From: CAYLLT01 sp964384465
Lineage (GTDB): Bacteria; Planctomycetota; Phycisphaerae; UBA1845; PWPN01
Assembly: GCA_964384465.1 (NCBI GenBank)
Contig: CAYLLT010000016.1
Coordinates: forward strand, 1 to 64,000
DNA length: 64,000 nt
Direction of reading: 5' to 3'
Positions 22,908-31,955 of this stretch are shown one piece after another. The translations under genes were made by a program, and so were the position numbers. Each line of letters opens with the position of its first letter. Position 1 is the first letter of the stretch. The notes beneath the pieces are model-generated. The model searched no databases. It saw only the letters and a program-made list of their open reading frames with translations, and had not been told where the DNA came from.

Positions 22908-25649
22908 ATGAAACGAACCCATGCTGGCGCGCTGACGCCGCTCGCTTTATCACTTGTTGGAGCTTCCCTGGCTATGGCCGCGACACCGCAGCGATGGCAA
23001 TTCCGCGAAGATCGGCTGGAGAACGGCCTCCGCGTGCTCACGATGGAAGATCATCGCACGCCGCTGGCGAGCGTGCAGGTCTGGTATCACGTCGGCAGCA
23101 AAGATGAAGACCCGGAGCGCCAGGGCTTCGCCCACATGTTCGAGCACATGATGTTCCGCGGCACCGACCGCATCGGCCCGCAGGACCACTTCAAATACCT
23201 CCAGCGGTACGGCGCCCGCGTGAACGGCTACACCAGCTTCGACATGACCGTCTACTGGGAGACGCTGCCTGCCGCGCAGCTCGACCGTGCCCTGTGGCTG
23301 GAGGCCGAGCGGCTCGGGCATCTGAAGATCAACGAAGATTATTTCGCCGCCGAGCGCGAGGTGGTGAAGGAAGAGCGGCGGATGCGATATCTCAACAAGC
23401 CGTACGGCAAGCTCTATGAGACGCTGTTCGCCAGTGCGTACAAGGTGCACCCGTACCGCTGGACGCCGATCGGCAACATGCCGCACCTGGATGCCGCGAC
23501 GGCGGAGGAGCTTCGGGCGTTCTTCGAGAAATACTATGTGCCCAACAATGCCACCGTCGTCGTGGTGGGCGACGTGCGGCACGAGCACGTGGTGGAGCGC
23601 GTGCGGGAGTATTTCGGCCCGATCCCGCGAAAACCAGACCCCCCGCGTGTCAAGCTCGCCGAGCCGCCGTTCAGCGCTCCCGTGCGCGTCGAGATGACCG
23701 ACATCGCGCCGTCGCCGATGGTGGTGCACGCATATCACTCGCCGGCCGGCACCGATCCCGACTCGATCGCCCTGGACATCCTTAGCCGCATCCTCTCTTC
23801 CGGACAGAGCAGCCGCCTGTATCGGCACATGGTGCAGGGCAAAGAGCTGGCGGTGAATATCTCCGGCTCCGATTACACGCTCGAACAGAACGGGTTGTTC
23901 GTCCTGTCGGCCACGCTCAAGCCGGGCGTGAGCGTCGAAGCTGGCGAGAAGGCGCTGCACGAGGAGGTTGAAGCGCTGCTCGCCAAGGGGATCGAGCCCG
24001 CCGAACTCGCGAAGGCCCGCAATCAGGCCATCGCCGAATATGTGCGTACCGGCGAAACCGTTCAGGGCCGCGCCGATCAGCTCGGCTATGCGGCCGTCAT
24101 TCTCGGCGACGCCGATCGTGTGAATACCGACCTCGATCGCAAGCGAAGCATCACCGCTCAGGAGATTTTGGCAGTCGCGCGCCGCGTGTTCGGCGGGAAC
24201 AACCGCATCGAGCTGGTGATCCGGCCAAGCGAGCAGCCCACATCAGCCGAAGCCACGCAGGACAAATCCGAAAAAGCCAGCGAGAAAATCGCCGATCTGC
24301 CATCGCCGAAAGAGATGCCGAGTGGCCGGCCGCCGCAGCCCGTCGATCTGCCGCGTCCCGAAGTGCGCAAGCTGGACAACGGTCTCCAGGTGGCCGTATT
24401 CCGCGATACATCCGTACCCGCGGTGAGCATATCGCTGAACTCACTGATCGGCTCCAAGAACGATCCGCCGCAACAGCCCGGCCTCGCCTACGTGACGGTC
24501 AACACCATGCGCCGCGGCACCCGCCGGCACACCGGCGACGAACTCGCCGAGCTGATCGACCGGCACGGCATGTCGTACGCGGAGAGCGTCGATTTCAACG
24601 ACACCGGTCTGCGGCTGTGGACGTTGAGCGAGCACGTCGAGTTGGCGACGCAGACGCTGGCCGAGATCGCCCGCGAGCCGGCCTTCCCCGAAAAAGAAGT
24701 ATCCGGCTTCGCCTCCCGCGCGGCCGCACGCGAGGCCATCAACGAAAAAGATCCCGCCACGCTCGCCTCACGCGCCTTCGCGCGGGCACTCTTCGGCGAC
24801 CACTATCTGGCCCGCCCGGCCAATGGCACTTCCAAGTCACTGGCCACGATAACGCGGTCGGCGGCGGCCGAGTTTCATCAGAGGTACTTTTCTCCAAAGG
24901 CCGCGACGCTGATTTTCGCCGGCGACATCCAGCCGGAGCGCGCGTTCGCCCTCGCCGAAAAATACTTTGCCGACTGGATAGGCTCGTTGCAGGCCGACGC
25001 CTCGCCGCCGCCACCCGCGCCGAGCGAAAACCGTATCCTGCTCCTGGATCGCCCGGGCGCGGTGCAGAGCGAAATCCGCATCGGCCAGGTCGTGCCCGTC
25101 TCGCGGCGCGATGCCGACTACGCCGGCGTCCGCCTGCTCAGCCAGATTTTCGGCGAATCCTTCAGCGGCCGGCTCAACCGCTCGCTGCGAATCGAGAAGG
25201 GCCTCACCTACGGCGCCAGCGGCTACTTCGACGTGAAAGCCGAAGCCGCAGCCTTCAAGATGGGCACATTCACGCGGACGGATAAAACCGCCGAAGCCGT
25301 CCGCGCCGCGCTCGACGAGGTGCGGCGGCTCCGCGAAGGCAACATCACGCCGGCCGAGCTGGAAGACGCCCGCGACACGCTGATCGGCCAGTTCCAGATG
25401 GCCCTCGAAACGCCCGCCCAGATCGCCGCCCGCTGGTGGGACCTCATCGTTTGGGGCCTCCCGCAAACCTGGTATGCCACCTACCTCCGCGACATCGCCA
25501 ACACCCGCGACCCCGCCGTCCTAAACGCGATCGCAAAAAACCGTCTCGACCCCGCGCACCTGACCACTGTAGTCGTCGGCGACGCTCCAAAACTCGAAAT
25601 TCCACTGCGCGACATCGCCCCCGTCCAATCCGCCCCAGCGGACTACTAG
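22908..25649 (+). CDS. M16-family (pitrilysin-like) zinc metallopeptidase, two-domain
   Basis: A signal peptide (cleaved near residue 24) directs export. The inverted zinc motif HxxEH is at H76-E79-H80 (FAHMFEHMMFRG), with the downstream glutamate in EREVVKEERRMR. A Ser/Glu/Lys-rich linker near residues 440-480 leads to a second M16 half that lacks the HxxEH motif, as is usual for the non-catalytic half. These enzymes degrade peptides in the periplasm. A TAGAAT at 22890-22895, only 12 bases before ATG 22908, suggests a very short leader. Confidence 0.93.
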   Translation: MKRTHAGALTPLALSLVGASLAMAATPQRWQFREDRLENGLRVLTMEDHRTPLASVQVWYHVGSKDEDPERQGFAHMFEHMMFRGTDRIGPQDHFKYLQRYGARVNGYTSFDMTVYWETLPAAQLDRALWLEAERLGHLKINEDYFAAEREVVKEERRMRYLNKPYGKLYETLFASAYKVHPYRWTPIGNMPHLDAATAEELRAFFEKYYVPNNATVVVVGDVRHEHVVERVREYFGPIPRKPDPPRVKLAEPPFSAPVRVEMTDIAPSPMVVHAYHSPAGTDPDSIALDILSRILSSGQSSRLYRHMVQGKELAVNISGSDYTLEQNGLFVLSATLKPGVSVEAGEKALHEEVEALLAKGIEPAELAKARNQAIAEYVRTGETVQGRADQLGYAAVILGDADRVNTDLDRKRSITAQEILAVARRVFGGNNRIELVIRPSEQPTSAEATQDKSEKASEKIADLPSPKEMPSGRPPQPVDLPRPEVRKLDNGLQVAVFRDTSVPAVSISLNSLIGSKNDPPQQPGLAYVTVNTMRRGTRRHTGDELAELIDRHGMSYAESVDFNDTGLRLWTLSEHVELATQTLAEIAREPAFPEKEVSGFASRAAAREAINEKDPATLASRAFARALFGDHYLARPANGTSKSLATITRSAAAEFHQRYFSPKAATLIFAGDIQPERAFALAEKYFADWIGSLQADASPPPPAPSENRILLLDRPGAVQSEIRIGQVVPVSRRDADYAGVRLLSQIFGESFSGRLNRSLRIEKGLTYGASGYFDVKAEAAAFKMGTFTRTDKTAEAVRAALDEVRRLREGNITPAELEDARDTLIGQFQMALETPAQIAARWWDLIVWGLPQTWYATYLRDIANTRDPAVLNAIAKNRLDPAHLTTVVVGDAPKLEIPLRDIAPVQSAPADY

Positions 25650-25731
25650 TCAGAGCCCGAAGCGCAAGCGAGGTCTGAACGGGTAGTCGCGAGGTATCGC
25701 CTGAGCCACGGACCTGAATCGCCGGATCGGG

Positions 25732-25737
25732 TACAAT
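25732..25737 (+). promoter_or_regulatory. -10 box TACAAT just before the MNT start
   Basis: TACAAT ends 6 bases before ATG 25744, so the transcript would start at or next to the start codon (leaderless). The -35 region is weak. Confidence 0.4.
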
Positions 25738-25743
25738 GCGGTA

Positions 25744-26112
25744 ATGGTTTCGCCGGCGATGCAGTTGAACATCCCCGAACGGTTCTATGAGCAGATCGTC
25801 CGCGAAGCCTCCGCTCTCCCGGAGGTCCAGCGCGTCATCCTGTTCGGCTCGCGGGCGCGCGGGGACCACATGAAATACTCGGACATCGATCTGGCGATCG
25901 ACGCACCCCAACTGAACGATCGCGAATGGTCTGAACTGCATGAGCAACTCACCGATGAGGCCGATACGCTGCTGGAAGTCGAAGCCGTTCGGCTCGAAAA
26001 TACACAGGGACGATTCCTCGAACGTATCCTACGCGATGGCAAGGTGATCTATGACCGACGAACGAGCACAGGATATCCTGGAGACGCTCGGCCGAGCGCT
26101 CGCACGCCTTAA
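25744..26112 (+). CDS. MNT-domain nucleotidyltransferase (MntA-like antitoxin)
   Basis: The motif GSRARGDHMKYSDIDLAI contains the exact GSx10DxD active site (G35-S36, D47, D49) of minimal nucleotidyltransferases. In MntA/HepT systems this protein neutralises the HEPN toxin by AMPylating it. It overlaps the HEPN gene by 62 bases. There is no Shine-Dalgarno; a -10 box lies just upstream, so the mRNA may be leaderless. Confidence 0.88.
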   Translation: MVSPAMQLNIPERFYEQIVREASALPEVQRVILFGSRARGDHMKYSDIDLAIDAPQLNDREWSELHEQLTDEADTLLEVEAVRLENTQGRFLERILRDGKVIYDRRTSTGYPGDARPSARTP

Positions 26113-26461
26113 GGAGGCACTGGACACGCCGGTCGATAGTTCGATCATTCTCGACGCTACCATTCAGCGTTTCGAGTTTACCGTGGAGTTGTACTGGAAA
26201 ACGCTGAAAGCGTTGTTGTCGCTGGAAAAGTTTGAAGTCAACAGCCCCAAAGCCGCGCTGCGCAAGGCGTATGCCCAAGGCTGGCTGGACGACGAGCAGC
26301 TCTGGCTCAAGATGGCGGACGACCGGAATCTCAGTTCGCACGTGTACAACGAATCGACCGCGCGGGAAATCTATGATCGTATCCAGAAATACTATCCGGT
26401 CATGATGCGGACCTATGCGAAACTTCCCAGGCAAACTGGCAGAGAAGGAAAACTCGCATGA
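26051..26461 (+). CDS. HEPN-domain toxin (HI0074/HepT-like)
   Basis: The protein matches the HI0074-type nucleotidyltransferase-substrate-binding family. The HEPN RNase motif RX4HXY is intact: R92-NLSS-H97-V-Y99. In HepT proteins the Tyr of this motif is AMPylated by MntA, which inactivates the RNase. The stop overlaps the start of the deaminase gene by ATGA (26458-26461), coupling the toxin to a metabolic enzyme. Confidence 0.85.
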   Translation: MTDERAQDILETLGRALARLKEALDTPVDSSIILDATIQRFEFTVELYWKTLKALLSLEKFEVNSPKAALRKAYAQGWLDDEQLWLKMADDRNLSSHVYNESTAREIYDRIQKYYPVMMRTYAKLPRQTGREGKLA

Positions 26462-27687
26462 CACAGGTCGTGAGAATTACGAACGCGCGGCTGCGCGGCC
26501 AGCAGGGTCTGCACGATATTCAGATCGACGGGAACGGGAAGATCGCCGCGATCAAGGCGGCAACGCAGCCTACCTCTAAGCCTGCGCCCGACGTGATCGA
26601 CGCCCGCAGCGGACTCGTGCTGCCCAGTTTCATCGACGTTCACCTGCACCTGGACTTGGCCTACTCGCTCGATTTGGTGCCGGAGAACAAAAGCGGCACG
26701 CTGGTCGAGGCCATCGGCCTGTGGTCGGAGGCCAAACGCACGCTGACCGTCGAGAATGTCCGCGAGCGGGCGCTGCGGGCCATCGCCGACGAGGTCTCGT
26801 TCGGCACCGGCGCGATCCGCAATCACGTGGACGTCGGCTCGACGGCCGGGCTGCGGCTGTGCGAGGGCGTGCTGGCCGCCCGCGAAAAGACGCGCGACGC
26901 AATCGACATCGAACTGGTCGTCTTCCCGCAGGACGGTATCGTGCGCGATCCGGGCGCACTCGATCGCATGCGCGAGGCCCTGCGGATGGGGTGCGACGTG
27001 GTCGGCGGCATCGCCCATCACGAGCGGACGCCGACCGATAGTCAGCGGCACATCGAGTTGATCTTCGATCTGGCCGAGGAGTTCGACCGCAACATCGACT
27101 GCCACATCGACGAGACGGATTCGCCAGCGTCGCGCTGCGTCGAGTATCTCGCGGCCGAGACGATCAAACGCGGCTGGCAGGGCCGCGTCACCGCATCGCA
27201 CGTCTGCGCGCTGGCCGGCTACGATGAGCCGCACGCCGCCAAGGTCATCGCCCTGCTGGCCGAGGCGCAGGTGCACGTGGTCACCAACCCGCAGGTGAAC
27301 CTCCATCTTCAAGGCCGCTTCGACCGCTACCCCAAGCGCCGCGGACTCACCCGCGTGCGCGAGCTGATGGCCGCCGGCGTAAACGTCGCAGCCGGCCAGG
27401 ACTGCATCAAGGACCCGTTCTACCCGCTGGGTACCGGCCAGATGCTCGACGTCGCCCACACGCTGGTCCACGCCGATCACCTCTCGCTGCCGCACCAGAT
27501 GGAGGCCTGCATCGACGCGATCACCATCAACGCCGCCAAAGCCATGCGCCGGGCCGATTACGGCATCGCCTCCGGCTGCCGCGCCGACTTGGTCATCCTG
27601 CCGGTCGAAAACGTTTACGAAGCCATCCGCCTCCGCCCGCGACCACTCGCCGTTCTGCGTGGCGGCATGCAGGTAAATCCCTCTTGA
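26458..27687 (+). CDS. Cytosine deaminase-like amidohydrolase
   Basis: The protein resembles CodA-type cytosine/isoguanine deaminases: metal-binding FIDVHLHLD, the central CHIDETDSP, ASHVCALAGYDEPHAAKV and AGQDCIKDPFYPLG. Length (409 residues) is normal for the family. Such enzymes deaminate cytosine or related pyrimidines and azines. The start ATG overlaps the HEPN stop by 4 bases, so it is translated with the toxin-antitoxin pair. Substrate is not certain from sequence. Confidence 0.85.
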   Translation: MTQVVRITNARLRGQQGLHDIQIDGNGKIAAIKAATQPTSKPAPDVIDARSGLVLPSFIDVHLHLDLAYSLDLVPENKSGTLVEAIGLWSEAKRTLTVENVRERALRAIADEVSFGTGAIRNHVDVGSTAGLRLCEGVLAAREKTRDAIDIELVVFPQDGIVRDPGALDRMREALRMGCDVVGGIAHHERTPTDSQRHIELIFDLAEEFDRNIDCHIDETDSPASRCVEYLAAETIKRGWQGRVTASHVCALAGYDEPHAAKVIALLAEAQVHVVTNPQVNLHLQGRFDRYPKRRGLTRVRELMAAGVNVAAGQDCIKDPFYPLGTGQMLDVAHTLVHADHLSLPHQMEACIDAITINAAKAMRRADYGIASGCRADLVILPVENVYEAIRLRPRPLAVLRGGMQVNPS

Positions 27688-27696
27688 AGGATGCGA

Positions 27697-29541
27697 ATGC
27701 GCACCCGTCGAGATAGCCTTGTCCTCGGCATCGTCACCCTGGTGGTCCTCTGTCTGGCGGTGCAGACCTATCTTCACTACTTGAGCATCGAACGTTTCCG
27801 CTGGGCGGACCCCTGCCAGGATCGCAACACGCACTATCTGCTGGCCCTGAAGCTCGGCCGCGCGCTGCGACATTTGAATCCGCTGGAGTTCCTGCGGGAA
27901 TTGGAACGGCAGCGGACGTGGCCGCCGTTGCATGGGGTGCTGGCAAGTCTGCCGCTCGCGGTCGGCGGTCTGCACCGGCAACTCGGCGTTCTGCCCAACC
28001 TGGCCGCGTGGTGCGGGACGGTCGTGCTCGCATTCCTGACCGCCCGGCGGGCGGCGCCGAGCCGGGGCTATCTCGCCGGACTCCTCGCCGCCTTGTACGT
28101 CATCTATAGCCCGGCCCATCGCGTCTATGCCACCGACTACATGCTGGAAAGTTTGGGCGCATTCCTCACGCTGCTGGTGCTCCATACGTACATGTCAGCG
28201 CTCGAACACCCGACCGTGCTGAGCTGGCGCCGCGCGGCGCTGGTCCTGACGCTGCTCTTTTTCATGAAGTACAACTACTGGCTGCTGAGCGCGCTGGCGC
28301 TGGCGGCCGCCGATTTTCTGCCGAACGCGCGGGAGTATAGCCGCCGGCTGCTCCAGAGCATCCGAATACAGGGGCGCGATTGGACATCCCGTCTGATCCG
28401 AAACCCGGTTGGGTATGCGGTCCTGCTCGCCTCGATCTTTCCCGTTTACGTGCTGGTCACCGGTGGAGGTACTTACCACCTAATGGGTATCCGAATCGAC
28501 GCGTCCGTTTCGGCCGATCTGTTCTATCCCGCGTATCTCGTCTGTTTCGCGGCCGCGGTCATCTGGTGGATCCGGCGCGGACGAGCGCTCTGCCGCGCGG
28601 CCGGTCCAAAGATCGATCAGTTCGCCGTCTGCCATTTCTGGCCGATAGCCATCTGGATGGCCATCCCCCGGCGGCTCGGATACTTCCTCTACTTCGTCAG
28701 CCCGCTCAATGGCGGCAAGCCGATCGCCAACGTCGCCACCGGCCCGCAATCCTATTGGTCCTTCCTCCGCGATGACTACCACTGGTCGCCCTGGGCGATG
28801 TGGATCATGCTGGCCCTGGTCGGTATTGCCGTCCTCTTCTGGCGAAAGTCGCGGCCGATCGCAGCCGCGCCGGTCACGTTTCTGTTCGTCCAGACGGCGT
28901 TCACGTTGCTGCATCCGTATCATCAAAGCCGCTTCCTCTGTTCGTGGATCGCGCTGGCGTGGGTTTCCGCGGGTGTGGGGTTCGCCTGGTTGCTGGACAA
29001 TCTTCCGCGGGGCGCCGGGCGGGCGGGCACGTGGATTGGCGGATCAGCGCTCGCCGCTCTGGCATTCGCGCAGTATCCGGCGGTATTCATGCAGGGCCAC
29101 TCGCCCGAACCCGGCCACTTCGACTTGCGCACGAGCACGCTGGATGTTACTGACGAATACCTCCCGTGGGTGGCGAAGGCCAAGTCGCCGGCATTCTTCG
29201 CGACGATTCCCATGAAGAACATGTTCGAATGGACCTGGATTCAGGCCTTCCCTGACCGCCTCGCTCCCGAAATGTTCATCCGCAAGTTCGGGGTTTCGGC
29301 CGAGGCGAATCGAGATCGGTTTGACGCCTGGATCGGATCGACAGCCGCCGACCGCCTGATATTCGTGGATTTCACCCGCGAATCCACCTTCTATCGGGAG
29401 GGTTACAATCACTATCAGCAGTATCGGGAACTCATCCACACGCAATCCCGCTTCCGGCAAGTCCACCAGAGGCAATTCCCAGAATTCGGATGCACGCTGT
29501 CCGTCTGGTCGCGCGTAGAATATTCTGAAACTTCGCAATGA
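27697..29541 (+). CDS. GT-C type membrane glycosyltransferase-like protein
   Basis: The protein has about ten membrane segments and a conserved acidic pair in the first loop (WADPCQDRNTHYLLALKL), which is typical of GT-C/GT-39 enzymes that use polyprenyl-phosphate sugars. The ATG at 27697 has GAAGG 6 bases upstream; an ATG at 27691 has none. It ends with ATGA overlapping the next gene. Acceptor and sugar are unknown. Confidence 0.68.
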   Translation: MRTRRDSLVLGIVTLVVLCLAVQTYLHYLSIERFRWADPCQDRNTHYLLALKLGRALRHLNPLEFLRELERQRTWPPLHGVLASLPLAVGGLHRQLGVLPNLAAWCGTVVLAFLTARRAAPSRGYLAGLLAALYVIYSPAHRVYATDYMLESLGAFLTLLVLHTYMSALEHPTVLSWRRAALVLTLLFFMKYNYWLLSALALAAADFLPNAREYSRRLLQSIRIQGRDWTSRLIRNPVGYAVLLASIFPVYVLVTGGGTYHLMGIRIDASVSADLFYPAYLVCFAAAVIWWIRRGRALCRAAGPKIDQFAVCHFWPIAIWMAIPRRLGYFLYFVSPLNGGKPIANVATGPQSYWSFLRDDYHWSPWAMWIMLALVGIAVLFWRKSRPIAAAPVTFLFVQTAFTLLHPYHQSRFLCSWIALAWVSAGVGFAWLLDNLPRGAGRAGTWIGGSALAALAFAQYPAVFMQGHSPEPGHFDLRTSTLDVTDEYLPWVAKAKSPAFFATIPMKNMFEWTWIQAFPDRLAPEMFIRKFGVSAEANRDRFDAWIGSTAADRLIFVDFTRESTFYREGYNHYQQYRELIHTQSRFRQVHQRQFPEFGCTLSVWSRVEYSETSQ

Positions 29542-30122
29542 CAAGTTCGCTTAAATCCAAACCCCGCACGCCTCGAACCTGGCGATCTCGGATGCTGATA
29601 CTGCCAGCCATTTTGGCTGTAGCCGGGATCATGGTTGTGGTTATCGTTTGTCTTCCCATCGTCATTCCACTGGTGGCTCGGGACCGATGGCGACGTCGCA
29701 AACGAATTCAGAAGTATCTCCAATCGAAGCAGGGTACTCTTGTGCTCGTCTGGCACTCGCGGCGAGGATGGCATGACTTCTGCCTGAACAATCTGCTACC
29801 CGTTGTGCCCGAAAACATAACCGTTACCAAAAACACGCACCGCAGTCTCGATGATTTGGACATACAAGACTGGTACGAGCTTGAACGTCTGATCGGATGG
29901 TATCAGGTAGTGGATCGAGCCGTCCAACAGCCCCCCAAGCGCCCCTACCTCCTGCACTTCAACAATGCACAAGTGAAATTCATGAGCTTGAATGCGGTAC
30001 TTCAGCCATACAAGCGATTCGCGAAGCGAAGCCGGGAGGTGCAGGGGCAGGTGTCGGCAGCCATACAAACCGCGATGTACGATTTTGTTCGTGCTCCAAG
30101 CTCTTGTCGCCAAGCTCTTTAG
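29538..30122 (+). CDS. Membrane-anchored hypothetical protein
   Basis: The 194-residue protein has one hydrophobic helix near residues 20-46 after a basic start, then a soluble domain with several Trp and Tyr residues (GTLVLVWHSRRGWHDF, LERLIGWYQVVD). No family was recognised. It overlaps the GT-C gene by 4 bases (ATGA), so it may work with it. Confidence 0.6.
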   Translation: MTSSLKSKPRTPRTWRSRMLILPAILAVAGIMVVVIVCLPIVIPLVARDRWRRRKRIQKYLQSKQGTLVLVWHSRRGWHDFCLNNLLPVVPENITVTKNTHRSLDDLDIQDWYELERLIGWYQVVDRAVQQPPKRPYLLHFNNAQVKFMSLNAVLQPYKRFAKRSREVQGQVSAAIQTAMYDFVRAPSSCRQAL

Positions 30123-30141
30123 ATGCTATCATTTTGATAGC
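30104..30141 (+). promoter_or_regulatory. VapBC promoter and palindromic operator
   Basis: TTGTCG (30104-30109) and TATCAT (30127-30132) are 17 bases apart. A perfect inverted repeat, GCTATCA-TTT-TGATAGC (30125-30141), covers the -10 box. This is a likely autoregulatory site for the antitoxin that starts at 30157. Confidence 0.62.
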
Positions 30142-30156
30142 TATGGAGGCTTTCCC

Positions 30157-30390
30157 ATGCCTGATGTCTTGATCCGCGATTTAGACGAATCCACCCTCAG
30201 CCGCCTCAAGGAGCGCGCCGCCAACTCGGGGCGATCACTTCAGAGCGAGGTTCACCAGATCCTGAAACAAGCCGCCGAGCAGATGAGCCGAGAGGAATTC
30301 ATCGAACTGACCGACAATCTCAGAAATCAGCTTGGCCATCGGCGTTTCAGCGACAGCACCCAGGATGTCGCCGAGGATCGACAGCGATGA
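30157..30390 (+). CDS. FitA/VapB-type ribbon-helix-helix antitoxin
   Basis: The 77-residue protein begins MPDVLIRDLDESTLSRLKER, a typical Arc/FitA-type ribbon-helix-helix start, and ends in a flexible basic and acidic tail that would wrap the toxin. GGAGG (30145-30149) lies 7 bases before ATG 30157. The stop overlaps the toxin start (ATGA at 30387). It should repress its own promoter through the palindrome just upstream. Confidence 0.85.
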   Translation: MPDVLIRDLDESTLSRLKERAANSGRSLQSEVHQILKQAAEQMSREEFIELTDNLRNQLGHRRFSDSTQDVAEDRQR

Positions 30391-30836
30391 CCCGCTGGGT
30401 CATCGACGCCAGCGTTCTGGTGAAATGGGTGCTGCCTGAGCCGGGTACGGAATTTGCACTGCGCCTTCGAGAGACACCGCACCAGCTTCTTGCGCCGGAT
30501 CTTGTCTGGTCAGAAACAGCCAATGTTCTCTGGAAAAAGGTGCAACGCAATGAGCTGTCCGCCGAGCAGGCGGATCAGAGGTTGCGGGCACTTCTGGCTG
30601 CTCCGATCACCGTGACGCGTTCACGCACACTCCTGCCTTTGGCCCTGGAGATCGCTGTATCTACCGCTCGAACAGTTTACGATTCTCTTTATATCAGTTT
30701 GGCCGTTCGTAAACGCTGCAAGTTGGTTACAGATGATCGCCGGCTGGTGAATGCGGTGAGGCCCACTGCGTATTCGGCGAACATTTGCCTGCTGGAAGAA
30801 TGGGAATCGGTCTCCGGTGACCAGGTAGGCGGCTAA
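30387..30836 (+). CDS. vapC: VapC/FitB-type PIN-domain toxin
   Basis: The PIN-domain acidic residues are visible: D7 (VIDASV), E43 (WSETANV), D99 (VYDSLY) and D116/D117 (VTDDRR). PIN toxins of this type are Mg-dependent RNases that cut tRNA or other RNA. The start overlaps the antitoxin stop by 4 bases. Length (149 residues) is normal. Confidence 0.9.
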   Translation: MTRWVIDASVLVKWVLPEPGTEFALRLRETPHQLLAPDLVWSETANVLWKKVQRNELSAEQADQRLRALLAAPITVTRSRTLLPLALEIAVSTARTVYDSLYISLAVRKRCKLVTDDRRLVNAVRPTAYSANICLLEEWESVSGDQVGG

Positions 30837-30964
30837 AAACTCGATAAACGTAAAGAGTCGATATCGCACAATGGCGGCCGAGCAAATTGGCCCCCGCGCG
30901 CCCGGAGCGCATGAATTTTAATGTGCTCTCAAAATACGAAGAGAAGTCCAACCGTGTCCTTCCA

Positions 30965-30970
30965 TATAAT
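30965..30970 (+). promoter_or_regulatory. -10 box TATAAT just before folP
   Basis: A perfect TATAAT ends 8 bases before ATG 30979. Transcription would start at or near the start codon, implying a leaderless message. The -35 is weak. Confidence 0.45.
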
Positions 30971-30978
30971 AACCCGTC

Positions 30979-31830
30979 ATGGGTGTTAAAGGGCCGATCA
31001 TGTGCCGCGGGCGCGCCGTCCTGCCGGGGGGCGGGCCGTTCGTGTTCGGCATTCTGAACGTGACGCCGGATTCGTTCAGCGATGGCGGGGCATACCCGAC
31101 GCCGGATGATGCCGTTGCCGCGGGCGTGAGGATGGCCGCCGAGGGGGCGGATGTCATCGACGTGGGCGGCGAATCGACGCGGCCGGGCAGTCAGGCCGTG
31201 CCCGCCGACGAGCAGATTCGCCGGACGCAGCGCGTGATCGCGGCTTTGGCCGAGCGGTTCGGACCGGATGGGCCGGCGATTTCCATAGATACCCGATTGG
31301 CGGCGGTCGCCGATGCGGCCCTCAAAGCCGGAGCGAGCATCATCAACGATGTCTCCGCGCTGCGCGACGATCCGGCCATGGCGGAACTGGCGGCGCAGCG
31401 AGGGGCGGGTATCATTCTCATGCACATGCAGGGAACACCGGCCGACATGCAGCACAACCCTGTTTACAAAGATGTGGTGGGCGAGATCGGCGACTTCCTG
31501 GTTGAGCGCGTCGAGTTCGCGACGCGAGCGGGTATCGCCCGCGAGCGAATCATCGTCGATCCCGGCATCGGGTTCGGAAAGACGACCGCTCACAACCTGG
31601 AGATTCTTGCCCGCCTTGCCGAACTGCGGCGCCTGGGCCTGCCGCTGATGGTCGGACCGTCGCGCAAGCGATTCATCCGGGAAATCCTCGGCGACAGCGC
31701 CGAATCGCGGCTGCTCGGCACGCTGGCCGCGGTATCGGCATGTATTCTGGCAGGAGTGGAATGCGTCCGCGTTCACGATGTGGGTGCATCACGAGTTGTT
31801 GCCGATATGTGCTCCGCTATTCGGCAGTAG
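30979..31830 (+). CDS. folP: Dihydropteroate synthase
   Basis: FolP joins dihydropterin pyrophosphate to p-aminobenzoate in folate synthesis. The two signatures are present: GILNVTPDSFSDGG near residue 24 and DVGGESTRPGSQAV near residue 56, then INDVSALRD, IILMHMQGTP, DPGIGFGKTT and GPSRKRFI. The ATG at 30979 fits a leaderless start; an ATG at 31000 with AAAGGG upstream is an alternative. Confidence 0.95.
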   Translation: MGVKGPIMCRGRAVLPGGGPFVFGILNVTPDSFSDGGAYPTPDDAVAAGVRMAAEGADVIDVGGESTRPGSQAVPADEQIRRTQRVIAALAERFGPDGPAISIDTRLAAVADAALKAGASIINDVSALRDDPAMAELAAQRGAGIILMHMQGTPADMQHNPVYKDVVGEIGDFLVERVEFATRAGIARERIIVDPGIGFGKTTAHNLEILARLAELRRLGLPLMVGPSRKRFIREILGDSAESRLLGTLAAVSACILAGVECVRVHDVGASRVVADMCSAIRQ

Positions 31831-31955
31831 GAAGATTGAAACAGCAGGTGAACCAGTACACGCCAGATAAAAACAATAAGGAAACCAGGAACCCAGGAAG
31901 GAAACCTATCCTGATCATTACTGGTCTACCGGTTTCCTCAGAGGCTGTTTTAGAA

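Noticed and set aside
26413..28185. Minus-strand frame of 590 codons opposite the deaminase and GT-C genes
   Set aside because: It spans two confident plus-strand genes and is composed of low-complexity Gln/Arg/Asp-rich sequence.
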